Shown: positions 21,294-28,694 of the stretch, in pieces
How the letters are laid out: every line of letters starts with the position of its first letter
How positions within the stretch are numbered: the stretch's first letter is position 1
IMG/VR virus record: IMGVR_UViG_3300037189_010305
Span: 1-29,208 of that record
Direction: 5' to 3' (one strand)
DNA: 29,208 nucleotides
Source of the DNA: a virus
Notes under the pieces: model-generated
Told to the model about the DNA's origin: nothing
Seen by the model: the letters and a program-made list of their open reading frames with translations, nothing else
Database searches by the model: none
Translations under genes and position numbers: made by a program

Positions 21294-21318
21294 CCGTGGT
21301 TCAGAGATAGCGCCACGG
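21294..21318. promoter_or_regulatory. Inverted repeat CCGTGG-N13-CCACGG upstream of the CII-like gene
   Basis: The six-base arms are perfect and sit 40-64 bases before ATG 21358. They may be a protein binding site or a weak hairpin in the leader RNA. I cannot identify a clear -35/-10 pair here. The remainder of 21097-21357 holds the terminator and no gene that I can support. Confidence 0.35.
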
Positions 21319-21357
21319 CCTCACCTCTTCACGGGAATTGATCATCAGGAAACTCCC

Positions 21358-21837
21358 ATGACACAACCAAGACCTCCCCTTGAACTGAAAGCCTTCTATC
21401 GGGACCTGGTGATTGCCTGCGGCGGGCCGAAGCGCGCCGCCGAGATCACGGGCGGTCAGGCGTCTCACATCTCTGAAGCGATGGCGGCCCACCATCTGGA
21501 CCGCTGGCCGCGCATCGATCAGGTCGCCCTTCTCGAGGCCGACTGCGGGCAGCCCATCGTCACGGCGGCGCTTGCCGACCGCAGCGGCTACTCCCTGAAC
21601 TCCGTGACCGCGTCCGACGCGAACATCTCGCCGCTGGCCCACCTGCACCGCATCGTGTCGGAGGTGCGCGACGTCGAGTGCGGCATCCTCCATGCCATGC
21701 AGGACGGCCAGCTGACGGCCGCCGAGCGCCGCGACACCCGCCGCCAGGTGCAGGAAGCGATCGCCGCGCTCAACGCGCTGTGCGCCGACCTCATCGACAC
21801 CGCTGCCGTCGCGCGCGTCGTGAAGCCGGGGGCGTGA
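21358..21837 (+). CDS. CII-like regulatory protein
   Basis: This 159-residue protein has an N-terminal HTH-like part (LKAFYRDLVIACGGPKRAAE, ITGGQASHISEAM) of the kind annotated in alphaproteobacterial phages as CII-type or YdaS-like regulators, followed by helical segments to the end. The position (after cro and its terminator, first gene of the replication operon) matches lambda cII. It may activate establishment of lysogeny, but that is inferred from place. AGGAA lies seven bases before ATG 21358. A longer reading from 21109 crosses the terminator and is rejected. Confidence 0.65.
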   Translation: MTQPRPPLELKAFYRDLVIACGGPKRAAEITGGQASHISEAMAAHHLDRWPRIDQVALLEADCGQPIVTAALADRSGYSLNSVTASDANISPLAHLHRIVSEVRDVECGILHAMQDGQLTAAERRDTRRQVQEAIAALNALCADLIDTAAVARVVKPGA

Positions 21838-21839
21838 TC

Positions 21840-22640
21840 ATGTCTCAGCGCTACGGCGAATGGACGGCGGAGCACGACCAACTGCTGCTGTCGCTGCTCG
21901 GGGAGAATCTTTCCTCTGCACAGATCGCGGCCCGCTTCGGCAAGTCGCGGAGCGCCATTTGCGGTCGCGTTTACCGGCTGCGCGACAAGGGCCAGATCGA
22001 CGCGCCATGCGCGCTGCAAGGCACCAAGGCGGTGTCGCTGCGCGTGGGAAAGCCGCGCAGCCCGGGCCTTGCGCATGTGCCGCTGATCAAGGCGCGGCTC
22101 GAGCAGGGCGCCACCGACCGCGAGATCGCCTCCGAGATCGGTATCCACGCCGAGGACGTGCGCTATGCCCGGCGCGTGTCCGGGTTGCCCGGCACGATCC
22201 GCCCTGCGGGGCTGCCGGCCAATGCCGAGGATGTGACCCGCCTGGTGGCTGAGGGCAAGAGCGACCCGCAGATCGCCGACGAGCTGTCGATCACTGTTTG
22301 GCAGGCCCGCAACACCCGCCGCCGACTGAAGCTCGGCGCACCCGCAGCGCCGCAGCAGCGGCCGATTAGCAACATGGTGGCGGGTGATTCCGGAAAGAAG
22401 GTCGAGCGCTGTTTTACCGAGGGCTTCATGGGGCAGGCCTCGCGCCTGGACCTGGTTGACATGCCGCGCTCGGGCGCGTGCCGGTTCCCGATCGACCAGC
22501 CCGACGGCGCTGTGCGCTACTGCGGCGACCATGCGGGCGATGGCGAGAGCTACTGCGCGGACCATGCCGCGCGCTGCTACACGTCAGCGGTGCCGAGGAA
22601 GCCCCTGCTGCGCAATCACCTTTCCGCAGGGAGACGCTGA
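21840..22640 (+). CDS. GcrA-family regulator with extra HTH segments
   Basis: Residues 7-52 (WTAEHDQLLLSLLGENLSSA, then QIAARFGKSRSAICGRVYRL) match the N-terminal DNA-binding domain of GcrA. Residues about 201-247 (SRLDLVDM, CRFPI, VRYCGDHA, YCADHA) match its C-terminal domain, with the Cys/His pattern of that region. GcrA is the alphaproteobacterial cell-cycle regulator that binds methylated GANTC sites and sigma-70 RNA polymerase. Here a segment of about 100 residues with two further HTH-like units (TDREIASEIGIHAEDVRYAR; SDPQIADELSITVWQARNTR) separates the two ends, so the protein is about 90 residues longer than host GcrA. It probably alters transcription of phage or host promoters. ATG 21840 lies just after the CII-like stop. 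Confidence 0.8.
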   Translation: MSQRYGEWTAEHDQLLLSLLGENLSSAQIAARFGKSRSAICGRVYRLRDKGQIDAPCALQGTKAVSLRVGKPRSPGLAHVPLIKARLEQGATDREIASEIGIHAEDVRYARRVSGLPGTIRPAGLPANAEDVTRLVAEGKSDPQIADELSITVWQARNTRRRLKLGAPAAPQQRPISNMVAGDSGKKVERCFTEGFMGQASRLDLVDMPRSGACRFPIDQPDGAVRYCGDHAGDGESYCADHAARCYTSAVPRKPLLRNHLSAGRR

Positions 22641-22834
22641 TGCCGACTATTCACGACAAGCTGAAGCTGGCCTTCGTGCACCAACACCCGGATGACGGGC
22701 TCATGCTAACCGTAACAACGCGGAACGATCAGAAGTTTGACATGGTCCTGTCGCCGCAGGCAACGGCGATGCTGCTGGGGCAGCTTGCCGAGGGCCTGAA
22801 GGATGTGCTCAGGCCAATGAAGGTGCTGCCATGA
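22640..22834 (+). CDS. Small protein of unknown function (64 aa)
   Basis: ATG 22640 overlaps the preceding stop (TGATG), and the end overlaps the next start (ATGA at 22831-22834). The sequence (KLKLAFVHQHPDDGLMLTVT, FDMVLSPQATAMLLGQLAEG) suggests beta strands followed by an amphipathic helix. I do not recognise a family. It is an early-operon protein of unknown role. Confidence 0.65.
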   Translation: MPTIHDKLKLAFVHQHPDDGLMLTVTTRNDQKFDMVLSPQATAMLLGQLAEGLKDVLRPMKVLP

Positions 22835-23652
22835 GCGCGCTGCGACCTCTTGCCAGGCCAGACGTTATCATTGCGCCTCCAAAAAGCGCGGGACGACCGC
22901 CGCGTCTCGACTTCCTGCCGCTCTCGAAGCTTCGCATTGATGACGTCTATCAGCGCCCGATCGAGCGTCGCGGCATCGCAACCATCGTCAGGATCTGCAA
23001 CGAGTTCGACTGGAACCGGTTTTCGCCGCTGATCGTGGCCCCGGTGCCGGGAACCGACGTGTTCGCGATCATCGACGGGCAGCACCGAGCGACCGCCGCT
23101 TTGCTGCTTGGGTACGAAAAGGTGCCCTGTGCCATCGTCGAGGCCCATGCGCGAGACCAGGCGGCGATCTTCACGGCGGTGAATGGCAACGTCACACCGG
23201 TTTCCATCCTGCAGCTGTTCAAGGCGGCCCGCGCGGCTGGCACGGAATGGGCCGTGACGCTCGACCAGGTCTGCACTGCGGCGGGCCTCACGCCGCTGGT
23301 CTATCCCAAGCCCAAGAGCGCCATCAAGCCGTTCGAAACGATGGCGATCGGCACGCTCCGCCGCAACATCGCGCGCTTTGGCGCCAAGCTGGTCACCACG
23401 GCGTTGAGCCAGGCTGCGCGGCAGCCTGGCGCGGGTGAGCCCGGGTTCTGGAACTCGTACGCCGTCGACGGTGCGGTCATGAACTTTCGCCCTGCCCAGC
23501 AGAGACCGTCTGCAGATGGTGCCGCAGCCGCGACGCCGATGGCCGAGCGCATCCGCGCGCTCAAGGGCAGGGGCTACACGCGCTTCGCCATCCAGGCGTC
23601 GCTTGGTGTGAAGCTGGCCGACATCGAGGACGCGCTGAGAGGGGAGCCCTGA
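22831..23652 (+). CDS. ParB/sulfiredoxin-fold protein (DUF6551-like)
   Basis: This 273-residue protein has the ParB N-terminal nuclease-like fold: a first segment LPLSKLRIDDVYQRPIER (about 30-47), WNRFSPLIVAPV, then IIDGQHRATAALLLGYEKVP with the GQHR catalytic-like motif at about residues 84-87. The rest is helical and ends in a small HTH-like portion (YTRFAIQASLGVKLADIEDAL). Phage proteins of this type are usually regulators or nicking-type accessory proteins near replication genes rather than partition proteins. No ParA partner is present. It is coupled to both neighbours by overlaps. Confidence 0.8.
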   Translation: MSALRPLARPDVIIAPPKSAGRPPRLDFLPLSKLRIDDVYQRPIERRGIATIVRICNEFDWNRFSPLIVAPVPGTDVFAIIDGQHRATAALLLGYEKVPCAIVEAHARDQAAIFTAVNGNVTPVSILQLFKAARAAGTEWAVTLDQVCTAAGLTPLVYPKPKSAIKPFETMAIGTLRRNIARFGAKLVTTALSQAARQPGAGEPGFWNSYAVDGAVMNFRPAQQRPSADGAAAATPMAERIRALKGRGYTRFAIQASLGVKLADIEDALRGEP

Positions 23653-24287
23653 TGGCGCAAAACACATCATCCGCGGTGATGCAGCAACGAGCGGAGCCGC
23701 ATGATTCGCTTGACGATTTCCCGACCCCACCGTGGGCTGCCCGCGCGCTCATGGAGCATGTCGTCAAGATACACAAGAGCGCCTCGCTATGGGAGCCCGC
23801 GGCGAACCGTGGGTTCCTTCTGCGCGGGCTTGCGGATTACTTCGGGTCGCGGCGGGCAAGCGACATCTTCGACTATGGGTTCGGGTTCGAGCGCTGCGAC
23901 TATCTGTTCGAGCCTAAGCCGGAAGGGGTTGATTTCATCATCACCAACCCGCCGTTTCGGCTAGCGCACTCGTTCATATGCAAGGCACTGCAAGAGGCAC
24001 GGATCGGGTGCGCGGTTTTGGTGCGCACGTCGTTTCTTGAAGGCGTCAACCGCTATGATTCCCTATGGAGCCGGACCCCGCCGACCTTTGTGGCGCAGTT
24101 CGCCGAGCGTGTGCCGATGGTAAAGGGGCGCTGCGACCCGAAGGCATCAACGGCGACCAGTTATTGCTGGATCGGCTGGATGCGCAATGTCGAGCGCATG
24201 CCGATGCTGTGGATCCCGCCGTGCCGGGCGAAGCTCGAGCAGCCTGGAGACTATGACCTCCCGCAGGTGGGTGCGTCATGCCGATAG
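23652..24287 (+). CDS. Adenine-specific DNA methyltransferase
   Basis: This 211-residue protein has the phage N6-adenine methyltransferase layout: DDFPTPPWAARAL at the start, the SAM-binding LWEPAANRGFLLRGL block (about 46-60), and the catalytic TNPPF (residues 98-102). The later SYCWIGW segment (about 170-176) is also shared by this group. It transfers a methyl group to adenine in DNA, for protection from restriction or for regulation. The recognition sequence cannot be read from the protein. Two genes upstream is a GcrA-like regulator, whose host relatives read adenine methylation. No restriction partner is present. Confidence 0.85.
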   Translation: MAQNTSSAVMQQRAEPHDSLDDFPTPPWAARALMEHVVKIHKSASLWEPAANRGFLLRGLADYFGSRRASDIFDYGFGFERCDYLFEPKPEGVDFIITNPPFRLAHSFICKALQEARIGCAVLVRTSFLEGVNRYDSLWSRTPPTFVAQFAERVPMVKGRCDPKASTATSYCWIGWMRNVERMPMLWIPPCRAKLEQPGDYDLPQVGASCR

Positions 24288-24493
24288 AGAAGCGCTGCAT
24301 CAGCACGGGTTGCGATCAGCATCCGATGTTTGGCATGGGCAGGCCATCCAACGGCCTGATGCGCTGGGCCTGCAGCGGCCACCGGCACATCATCTGGAAC
24401 GGCGCAGCCCAGGCGCCGGGAGAGGGTGGACCGGGTGAAGTACCACATCCGAATCCGCCCTCTCCACCTATGCGACAGGGGAGGTTGCTCTGA
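24278..24493 (+). CDS. Small Cys/His-containing protein (71 aa)
   Basis: The ATG lies in the last codons of the methyltransferase gene. The first 40 residues (EKRCISTGCDQHPMFGMGRP and MRWACSGHRHIIW) hold three Cys and several His that could bind zinc. The remainder is Gly/Pro-rich and probably unstructured. Its stop overlaps the next ATG (TGATG at 24491-24495). Function is unknown. Confidence 0.6.
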   Translation: MPIEKRCISTGCDQHPMFGMGRPSNGLMRWACSGHRHIIWNGAAQAPGEGGPGEVPHPNPPSPPMRQGRLL

Positions 24494-24768
24494 TGGTCCA
24501 TGCTGCAACCAGGACTGCCGACTATCAGGAGATCGTCGCGTGTCCCATCTTCCGCATGGCGTACGACGAGATCTGGCGGGGCGAGGGATCATCTGTAGAC
24601 CGCCGCTGGAGCGATGCCGAGCAGCTGTCCTATGAGCGCGGCCGGCAGTTCGGCATTTATGTACTGACCGAGGAAAAGCAGCGCGTGCCGTTGATGAAAG
24701 GCCCTCTCTGCCACCCGCGCGCATCGCTCCTGTTGATGATGGCCTTCATGTCGGGGGACGTGCTGTGA
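24493..24768 (+). CDS. Small protein of unknown function before primase (91 aa)
   Basis: The sequence (ADYQEIVACPIFRMAYDEIW, AEQLSYERGRQFGIYV) is helical and reads like a real small phage protein. The same type of protein with an RGRQFG motif precedes replication genes in other alphaproteobacterial phages. Its stop overlaps the primase start (GTGA at 24765-24768). No catalytic motif is seen. Confidence 0.65.
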   Translation: MVHAATRTADYQEIVACPIFRMAYDEIWRGEGSSVDRRWSDAEQLSYERGRQFGIYVLTEEKQRVPLMKGPLCHPRASLLLMMAFMSGDVL

Positions 24769-25973
24769 GCCATCGCGACCCGGCATTCGAGGAGTGGATC
24801 GAGGAGGCGCGCGGCATGCGGATCGAGCGCGCGCTGGACCTGGTCGCAGCCTCGCACGTGATCTCGCGCAAGACCCGATACGTCGGGCCGTGCCCCGGCT
24901 GCGGCGGCACCGACAGGTTCTCGCTGAACATCAAGAAGAACATCTTCTGGTGCCGCAAGAGTGCGGAGGGCGGTGATGCCATTGCCCTGGCGCGGCATGT
25001 TCATGGCTGCGAGTTCCTCGAGGCCGTCGAAATGCTGGCGGGGCGGCCCGCGCCAGGGCGCACGGTTTCCGAAGAGGAACGCCAGTCCCGTGCCAGGCGC
25101 GTGGCCGAGCTCGAGGCGAAGCGCAAGGCGGAGTCCGCGCGGATGGCGGCGGAGGAGAATGAATTCCGCCAGAAGGAGATCAGCCGGGCACGGAAGATCT
25201 GGAAGGAGGCCGGGCCGATCGACGGATCCATGGCCGAGCGATACCTGGCGCATCGCGGACTTCGCGCGCATCAGGGGGCGAAGCTGCGCGCGGCCTCCGA
25301 CCTTCCCTATTGGCACAACATCGATGGCGAGTGGAAGGTGATCCACTCCGGCCCTGCCATGGTGGCGGCGATCGTCGGCCGCAGCGGCGTGTTCCAGGGC
25401 TGCCATGTGACGTGGATCGAACCCGCTCTGGCCACCAAGTCCGGCAAGGCGGAGATCGTGCACCCGGTGACGGGCGAGCTGCTCGACGCAAAGAAGGTGC
25501 GGGGCTCGCAGAAGGGCGGGCACATCCACCTCGGCGGCCCGCCATTGCCCGTCGCCACGCGGCTGGTGGTGGGCGAGGGGATCGAGACGGTGCTTTCGGT
25601 TCAGTGCGTGGAGACGAGGGAGGGGCCCATGCCCTGGACGCTCTACTGGTCGAGCGTGAACCTCGGCAATCTCGGCGGGCGCAGTGCGGGCGCCGTGCCG
25701 CACCCGACTTTCACCCTGACCGATTCCCTTGGCCGCACCCGCGCCGTGCGCGTGCCGGGGCCGGACCCTGACTTTGCCGATGACGCCACGCTGGCGCCGC
25801 CGGACCATGTGGACAGCATCCTGCTGCTGGGAGATGGTGACAGCGACCGGCTTGCCACGCGCAACACGCTGCTGCGCTTTGCCAGGCGCTGGGCCATGCC
25901 GGGCCGCGTGATCCGCGCCGCCTGGGCGGATGAGGGCTGCGACTTCAACGACATGCTGCGAGGTGAAGCGTGA
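24765..25973 (+). CDS. DNA primase with zinc-binding and Toprim domains
   Basis: This 402-residue protein makes RNA primers for phage DNA synthesis. The N-terminal zinc region reads GPCPGCGGTDRFSLN and FWCRKSAEGGD (Cys43, Cys46, Cys63); the fourth Cys of the usual CxxC pair is Ser, as in part of this phage group. A charged helical linker (about 105-160) follows. The Toprim part has VVGEGIETVLS (Glu at about 270) and SILLLGDGDSD (about 353-361), the conserved acid residues for metal binding. It starts at GTG 24765 overlapping the previous stop, and its end overlaps the helicase GTG (25970). Primase plus helicase forms the replication core. Confidence 0.88.
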   Translation: MSHRDPAFEEWIEEARGMRIERALDLVAASHVISRKTRYVGPCPGCGGTDRFSLNIKKNIFWCRKSAEGGDAIALARHVHGCEFLEAVEMLAGRPAPGRTVSEEERQSRARRVAELEAKRKAESARMAAEENEFRQKEISRARKIWKEAGPIDGSMAERYLAHRGLRAHQGAKLRAASDLPYWHNIDGEWKVIHSGPAMVAAIVGRSGVFQGCHVTWIEPALATKSGKAEIVHPVTGELLDAKKVRGSQKGGHIHLGGPPLPVATRLVVGEGIETVLSVQCVETREGPMPWTLYWSSVNLGNLGGRSAGAVPHPTFTLTDSLGRTRAVRVPGPDPDFADDATLAPPDHVDSILLLGDGDSDRLATRNTLLRFARRWAMPGRVIRAAWADEGCDFNDMLRGEA

Positions 25974-27802
25974 GCGACCCCGAGGGAATCATCAAGGCGA
26001 TTGCGGACGCCGAGGAGCTTTCCTCCTCCGCCCATCAGCCTGAGGCAGCGGCTGCCGGTGGCCTGGAGCCTTCGGCTGGCGAATCGCCGCACGATGAGGC
26101 TGATGACCCCGGCGAGGTCTCGGCCGATGGCCTCAACATCAATTTCGACTTGCTGAAGGTCTGTGCCGCCGAGCCGCAGAACGATCTCGGCAACTCCCGC
26201 CGGCTGCGGCACCGCTATGGCACCGAGCTGATCCATGTGCAGAACGTAGGCTTCCATGCCTGGGACGGCCGGCGATGGGCCGAGGACGTCGACGGGCGGA
26301 AGACGAGGCCGTTCTGTCACACGACTGTCGAGGCCATCAAGTTCGAGCCGCTGGTGATCCTGCCCACCTCCGACGAGCAGGCGGAGATCGACAAGGCCGA
26401 GGATGCGATTACGCCGCTCGCGACAGCACGGCACCGGCTGGGCGAGCTGACATCGAAGGACGAGGAAGAGCGCCACCGGCTGCGGACCGAGATCGCAGCG
26501 CTCGAGGATGCCATCTCCCGCGGCCGCAAGGCGCAGGCGGCCGTGGCCGACCGAAGGGCCAGGCGGCGGCGATTCGCCGTGAGTTCCGGCAACTCCGGCA
26601 AGATCAGCGGCCTCCTGAACGAGACTGTCGCCTACATCTCCCGGCCTCTCGAGGATCTCGACAAGGACGCCCTCGCGCTCAACGTCTCGAACGGCACGCT
26701 GCGGTTCTCCGTCACCATGGTCGAGGATCTCGAATGCCCGGATCCCGACGTGAAGCGGCTGAAGCGCGTGGCGCATGTTCGCCTCGATGATCACAATCGC
26801 GACGACCTCATCACCAAGCTGGCCGACGTCGACTATCTGCCCAAGGCGCAGGCGCCGGTCTTCGAGGCATTCATCCGTGATGTCCTGCCGAACGAGGCCG
26901 TGCAGCATTTCGTGCAGCGCTACCTCGGCTATTGCCTCACCGCCCTGACCCGCGAGCAGGTCTTCGCACTGTTCCATGGCGAGGGCCGGAACGGCAAGTC
27001 GACGCTGGTCGATATCGTGGCAAAGATCCTTGCCGACTATTCGACCTCGGTGCCGATCTCGACGCTGGTCAATGACAGCCGCGGCGGCAAGGGCTCCGAG
27101 GCGACGCCTGACCTGGCCCGGCTGCCTGGCGCGCGCTTCGTGCGCACCGCGGAGCCGCGCGAGGGCCTCAGCTTTGACGAGAGCCTGATCAAGGGCCTCA
27201 CATCGGGCGAGCCCCTGCCGGTGCGCCGGCTGAACCAGGACTTCAACGACATCTATCCGACCTTCAAGCTGGCGATCTCGGTGAACCGCAAGCCGACCAT
27301 CCGCGGCAACGACGACGGCATCTGGCGGCGCGTGCTACTCGTGCCCTTCGACGTGCAGATCCCGATCGACAAGGTCGACAAGCAGCTCTCCGACAAGCTC
27401 TGGGCCGAGCGCTCAGGGATCCTCAACTGGCTGATCGCGGGCCTGACCGAATACCTCGAGCTCGGCGGCCTGAACCCTCCCGAGGAGGTCAGGGCCGCGA
27501 CGCAGGAGTATCGCGAGGAGAGCGATCTGATCGGCTCCTTCGTGCGCGCGGCCCTCGAGATCACCCGCGACGAGCTCGATCAGGTCGAGGCCGGGCGGCT
27601 CTATTCTGTCTTCGTCTCCTACTGCAAGCGGCAGGGCATCACGCCGATCAGCGGCACGACGTTCAACCGCCGCCTGCCAAAGGCCGCCGCGCAGTTCGGG
27701 TTCACCAAGGGCAAGTCTTCGATTTCCGTCTACTGCGGGTTGCGCGTCAGCGGCGAGTTCGCTGTCACCTCGCACACCCATGACGACAACATGGGAGGCT
27801 AG
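25970..27802 (+). CDS. SF3 / D5-type replicative helicase (phage P4-like)
   Basis: This 610-residue protein has an acidic, variable N-terminus (1-50), a D5-like N-terminal domain, a charged helical region (about 140-190) and the SF3 ATPase core: Walker A in FHGEGRNGKSTLVD (about 336-349), the following acid motif region (FVRTAEPREGLSFDESLIKG), and the sensor-type KLAISVNRKPTI with Asn (about 432-443). The C-terminus has a winged-helix-like part (YSVFVSYCKRQGITPIS). Such helicases load at an origin and unwind DNA with the primase. The start is GTG 25970 overlapping the primase stop. The last codons (NMGG, stop) are part of the first element of a repeat array that continues downstream. Confidence 0.88.
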   Translation: MSDPEGIIKAIADAEELSSSAHQPEAAAAGGLEPSAGESPHDEADDPGEVSADGLNINFDLLKVCAAEPQNDLGNSRRLRHRYGTELIHVQNVGFHAWDGRRWAEDVDGRKTRPFCHTTVEAIKFEPLVILPTSDEQAEIDKAEDAITPLATARHRLGELTSKDEEERHRLRTEIAALEDAISRGRKAQAAVADRRARRRRFAVSSGNSGKISGLLNETVAYISRPLEDLDKDALALNVSNGTLRFSVTMVEDLECPDPDVKRLKRVAHVRLDDHNRDDLITKLADVDYLPKAQAPVFEAFIRDVLPNEAVQHFVQRYLGYCLTALTREQVFALFHGEGRNGKSTLVDIVAKILADYSTSVPISTLVNDSRGGKGSEATPDLARLPGARFVRTAEPREGLSFDESLIKGLTSGEPLPVRRLNQDFNDIYPTFKLAISVNRKPTIRGNDDGIWRRVLLVPFDVQIPIDKVDKQLSDKLWAERSGILNWLIAGLTEYLELGGLNPPEEVRAATQEYREESDLIGSFVRAALEITRDELDQVEAGRLYSVFVSYCKRQGITPISGTTFNRRLPKAAAQFGFTKGKSSISVYCGLRVSGEFAVTSHTHDDNMGG

Positions 27803-27811
27803 GGAGGGTAG
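27791..27811 (+). repeat. Short repeat element, direct copy
   Basis: The GGGAGGCTAGGGAGGGTAG form spans the final codons and stop of the helicase gene. The inverted partner at 28098-28118 is identical in 20 of 21 positions. Confidence 0.85.
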
Positions 27812-27898
27812 ATGCGCCATACTCGGGGCTTGCCTCCCAAGGGGTGCGGGGAAAAGGCAAGGAAAATCAAGACCCGGCTTTCACGAATGGGAGGCTAG
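27812..27898 (+). CDS. Possible 28-residue basic peptide inside the repeat array
   Basis: ATG 27812 follows the GGGAGGGTAG of the first repeat, which offers a ribosome binding site, and the frame closes at the TAG of the long direct repeat. The peptide is basic (KGCGEKARKIKTRLSR) and ends in MGG, exactly as the helicase does, because both ends fall in the same repeat. Translation is uncertain. Confidence 0.25.
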   Translation: MRHTRGLPPKGCGEKARKIKTRLSRMGG

Positions 27899-27918
27899 GG
27901 AGCCTAGGGAGGGTAGAG
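27887..27918 (+). repeat. Long repeat element, direct copy
   Basis: This 32-bp element begins ATGGGAGGCTAGGGAG, then CC and TAGGGAGGGTAGAG. It matches the inverted copy at 27993-28024 at 30 of 32 positions, so the transcript could form a stem of about 30 bp with a 74-base loop. Confidence 0.85.
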
Positions 27919-27992
27919 TCGCGCGTTACACATAGAGAAGGAGTGCTGTGCCTGTGCCGAGACTGCCGTCGTATCTATTGAAAATCATTACA

Positions 27993-28024
27993 CTCTACCC
28001 TCCCTACACTCCCTAGCCTCCCAT
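27993..28024 (-). repeat. Long repeat element, inverted copy
   Basis: The minus strand reads ATGGGAGGCTAGGGAG, then TG and TAGGGAGGGTAGAG, differing from the direct copy only in two adjacent bases (TG for CC). It ends 25 bases before the start codon of the next gene and so lies in its leader. Confidence 0.85.
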
Positions 28025-28049
28025 AGGAAAAAAGATAGGAGATAAAACA

Positions 28050-28694
28050 ATGGCTTGTGAAACAGCTTTTATGGGAGGCAAGGCAAACGGCGGAAAGCTA
28101 CCCTCCCTAGCCTCCCACAAGCCCGATTTGAGGCGTGACATCACGGCTTGGGGCGCCCTGGTCTGGGCTTACGCCGATGAGATCGTGCTTGCGGCCTCAT
28201 CAATGGGTGGCTCGAACTTCCCGTCCCCTAGTCTGGCGATGAGCGGCCTCGGCCGGGAGCGGATAAGCGGCGGCCTGATCAATGGCTGGTATGAGCCGCA
28301 CCAGGATGCCCACACCATCAATGCGAAGCTGGCGGAATGGTTTGCTCACGATGGCTACGCTCTGTGCCAGGTCATGGCACATGCGGAGAGGCGCAAGCAG
28401 CTGCCGCGCGAGATCACCTTGCCGAGGGTGAAGGCGCTGCCTGTCTATGACCGGCAGGGCAATGTACTGATCGAGCGCCGCCGCGCGCACCGCAATGGCA
28501 GGGTCATCACCGAATATTGCGTGCTCGATTACGATGGCATCGATCACCGCGAGGCGGATCGCCGTGAGCAGGCTTGGCGCGACATGCACACGATGTTCCT
28601 CGCCTTCCTCGATGTGATGGAAGGCTTCGAGCTGAGCAAGTGGAAGGTCAAGGGCAGGGGCTTGACGAGCGTCTGCGAATCATTGACAAGGTAA
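28050..28694 (+). CDS. Early/late boundary protein of unknown function (214 aa)
   Basis: ATG 28050 follows TAGGAGA at a good distance. The first 30 residues contain two repeat elements of the array. The body (RRDITAWGALVWAYADEIVL, ERISGGLINGWYEPHQDAHT, AKLAEWFAHDGYALCQVMAHA, then YDRQGNVLIERRRAHRNG with a strand-rich end) is a mixed alpha/beta protein with no motif known to me. Genes in this place in lambdoid phages include late-gene activators and ArpU- or antiterminator-like proteins, so regulation of the packaging and structural genes is a possible role. That is inference only. Confidence 0.65.
   Translation: MACETAFMGGKANGGKLPSLASHKPDLRRDITAWGALVWAYADEIVLAASSMGGSNFPSPSLAMSGLGRERISGGLINGWYEPHQDAHTINAKLAEWFAHDGYALCQVMAHAERRKQLPREITLPRVKALPVYDRQGNVLIERRRAHRNGRVITEYCVLDYDGIDHREADRREQAWRDMHTMFLAFLDVMEGFELSKWKVKGRGLTSVCESLTR
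28098..28118 (-). repeat. Short repeat element, inverted copy
   Basis: The minus strand carries GGGAGGCTAGGGAGGGTAG inside codons 17-23 of the following gene (LPSLASH region). The element is therefore kept in both coding and non-coding sequence. Confidence 0.85.

Larger units (their letters stand above)
27791..28118. repeat. Dyad-symmetric array of six repeats, candidate replication origin
   Basis: Elements with GGGAGGC cores occur as: short direct (27791-27811), half inverted (27831-27840), long direct (27887-27918), long inverted (27993-28024), half direct (28071-28079), short inverted (28098-28118). Centres of the three matched pairs fall at 27954.5, 27955.5 and 27955.5. Sequence between the elements differs in the two arms, so the elements themselves are conserved. 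The array follows the primase and helicase genes and its central part is less GC-rich. An origin or a binding array for a replication or regulatory protein is the best reading; a long RNA hairpin is an alternative. Confidence 0.75.

Noticed and set aside
21109-21357. Extended start of the CII-like gene
   Set aside because: The extension would cross a strong terminator and is Pro/Arg-rich; ATG 21358 has a ribosome binding site.
27831-27871. Hairpin CTTGCC...GGCAAG as a terminator of the helicase gene
   Set aside because: Only a six-base stem with a 21-base loop and no T run follows; one arm is part of the repeat array.
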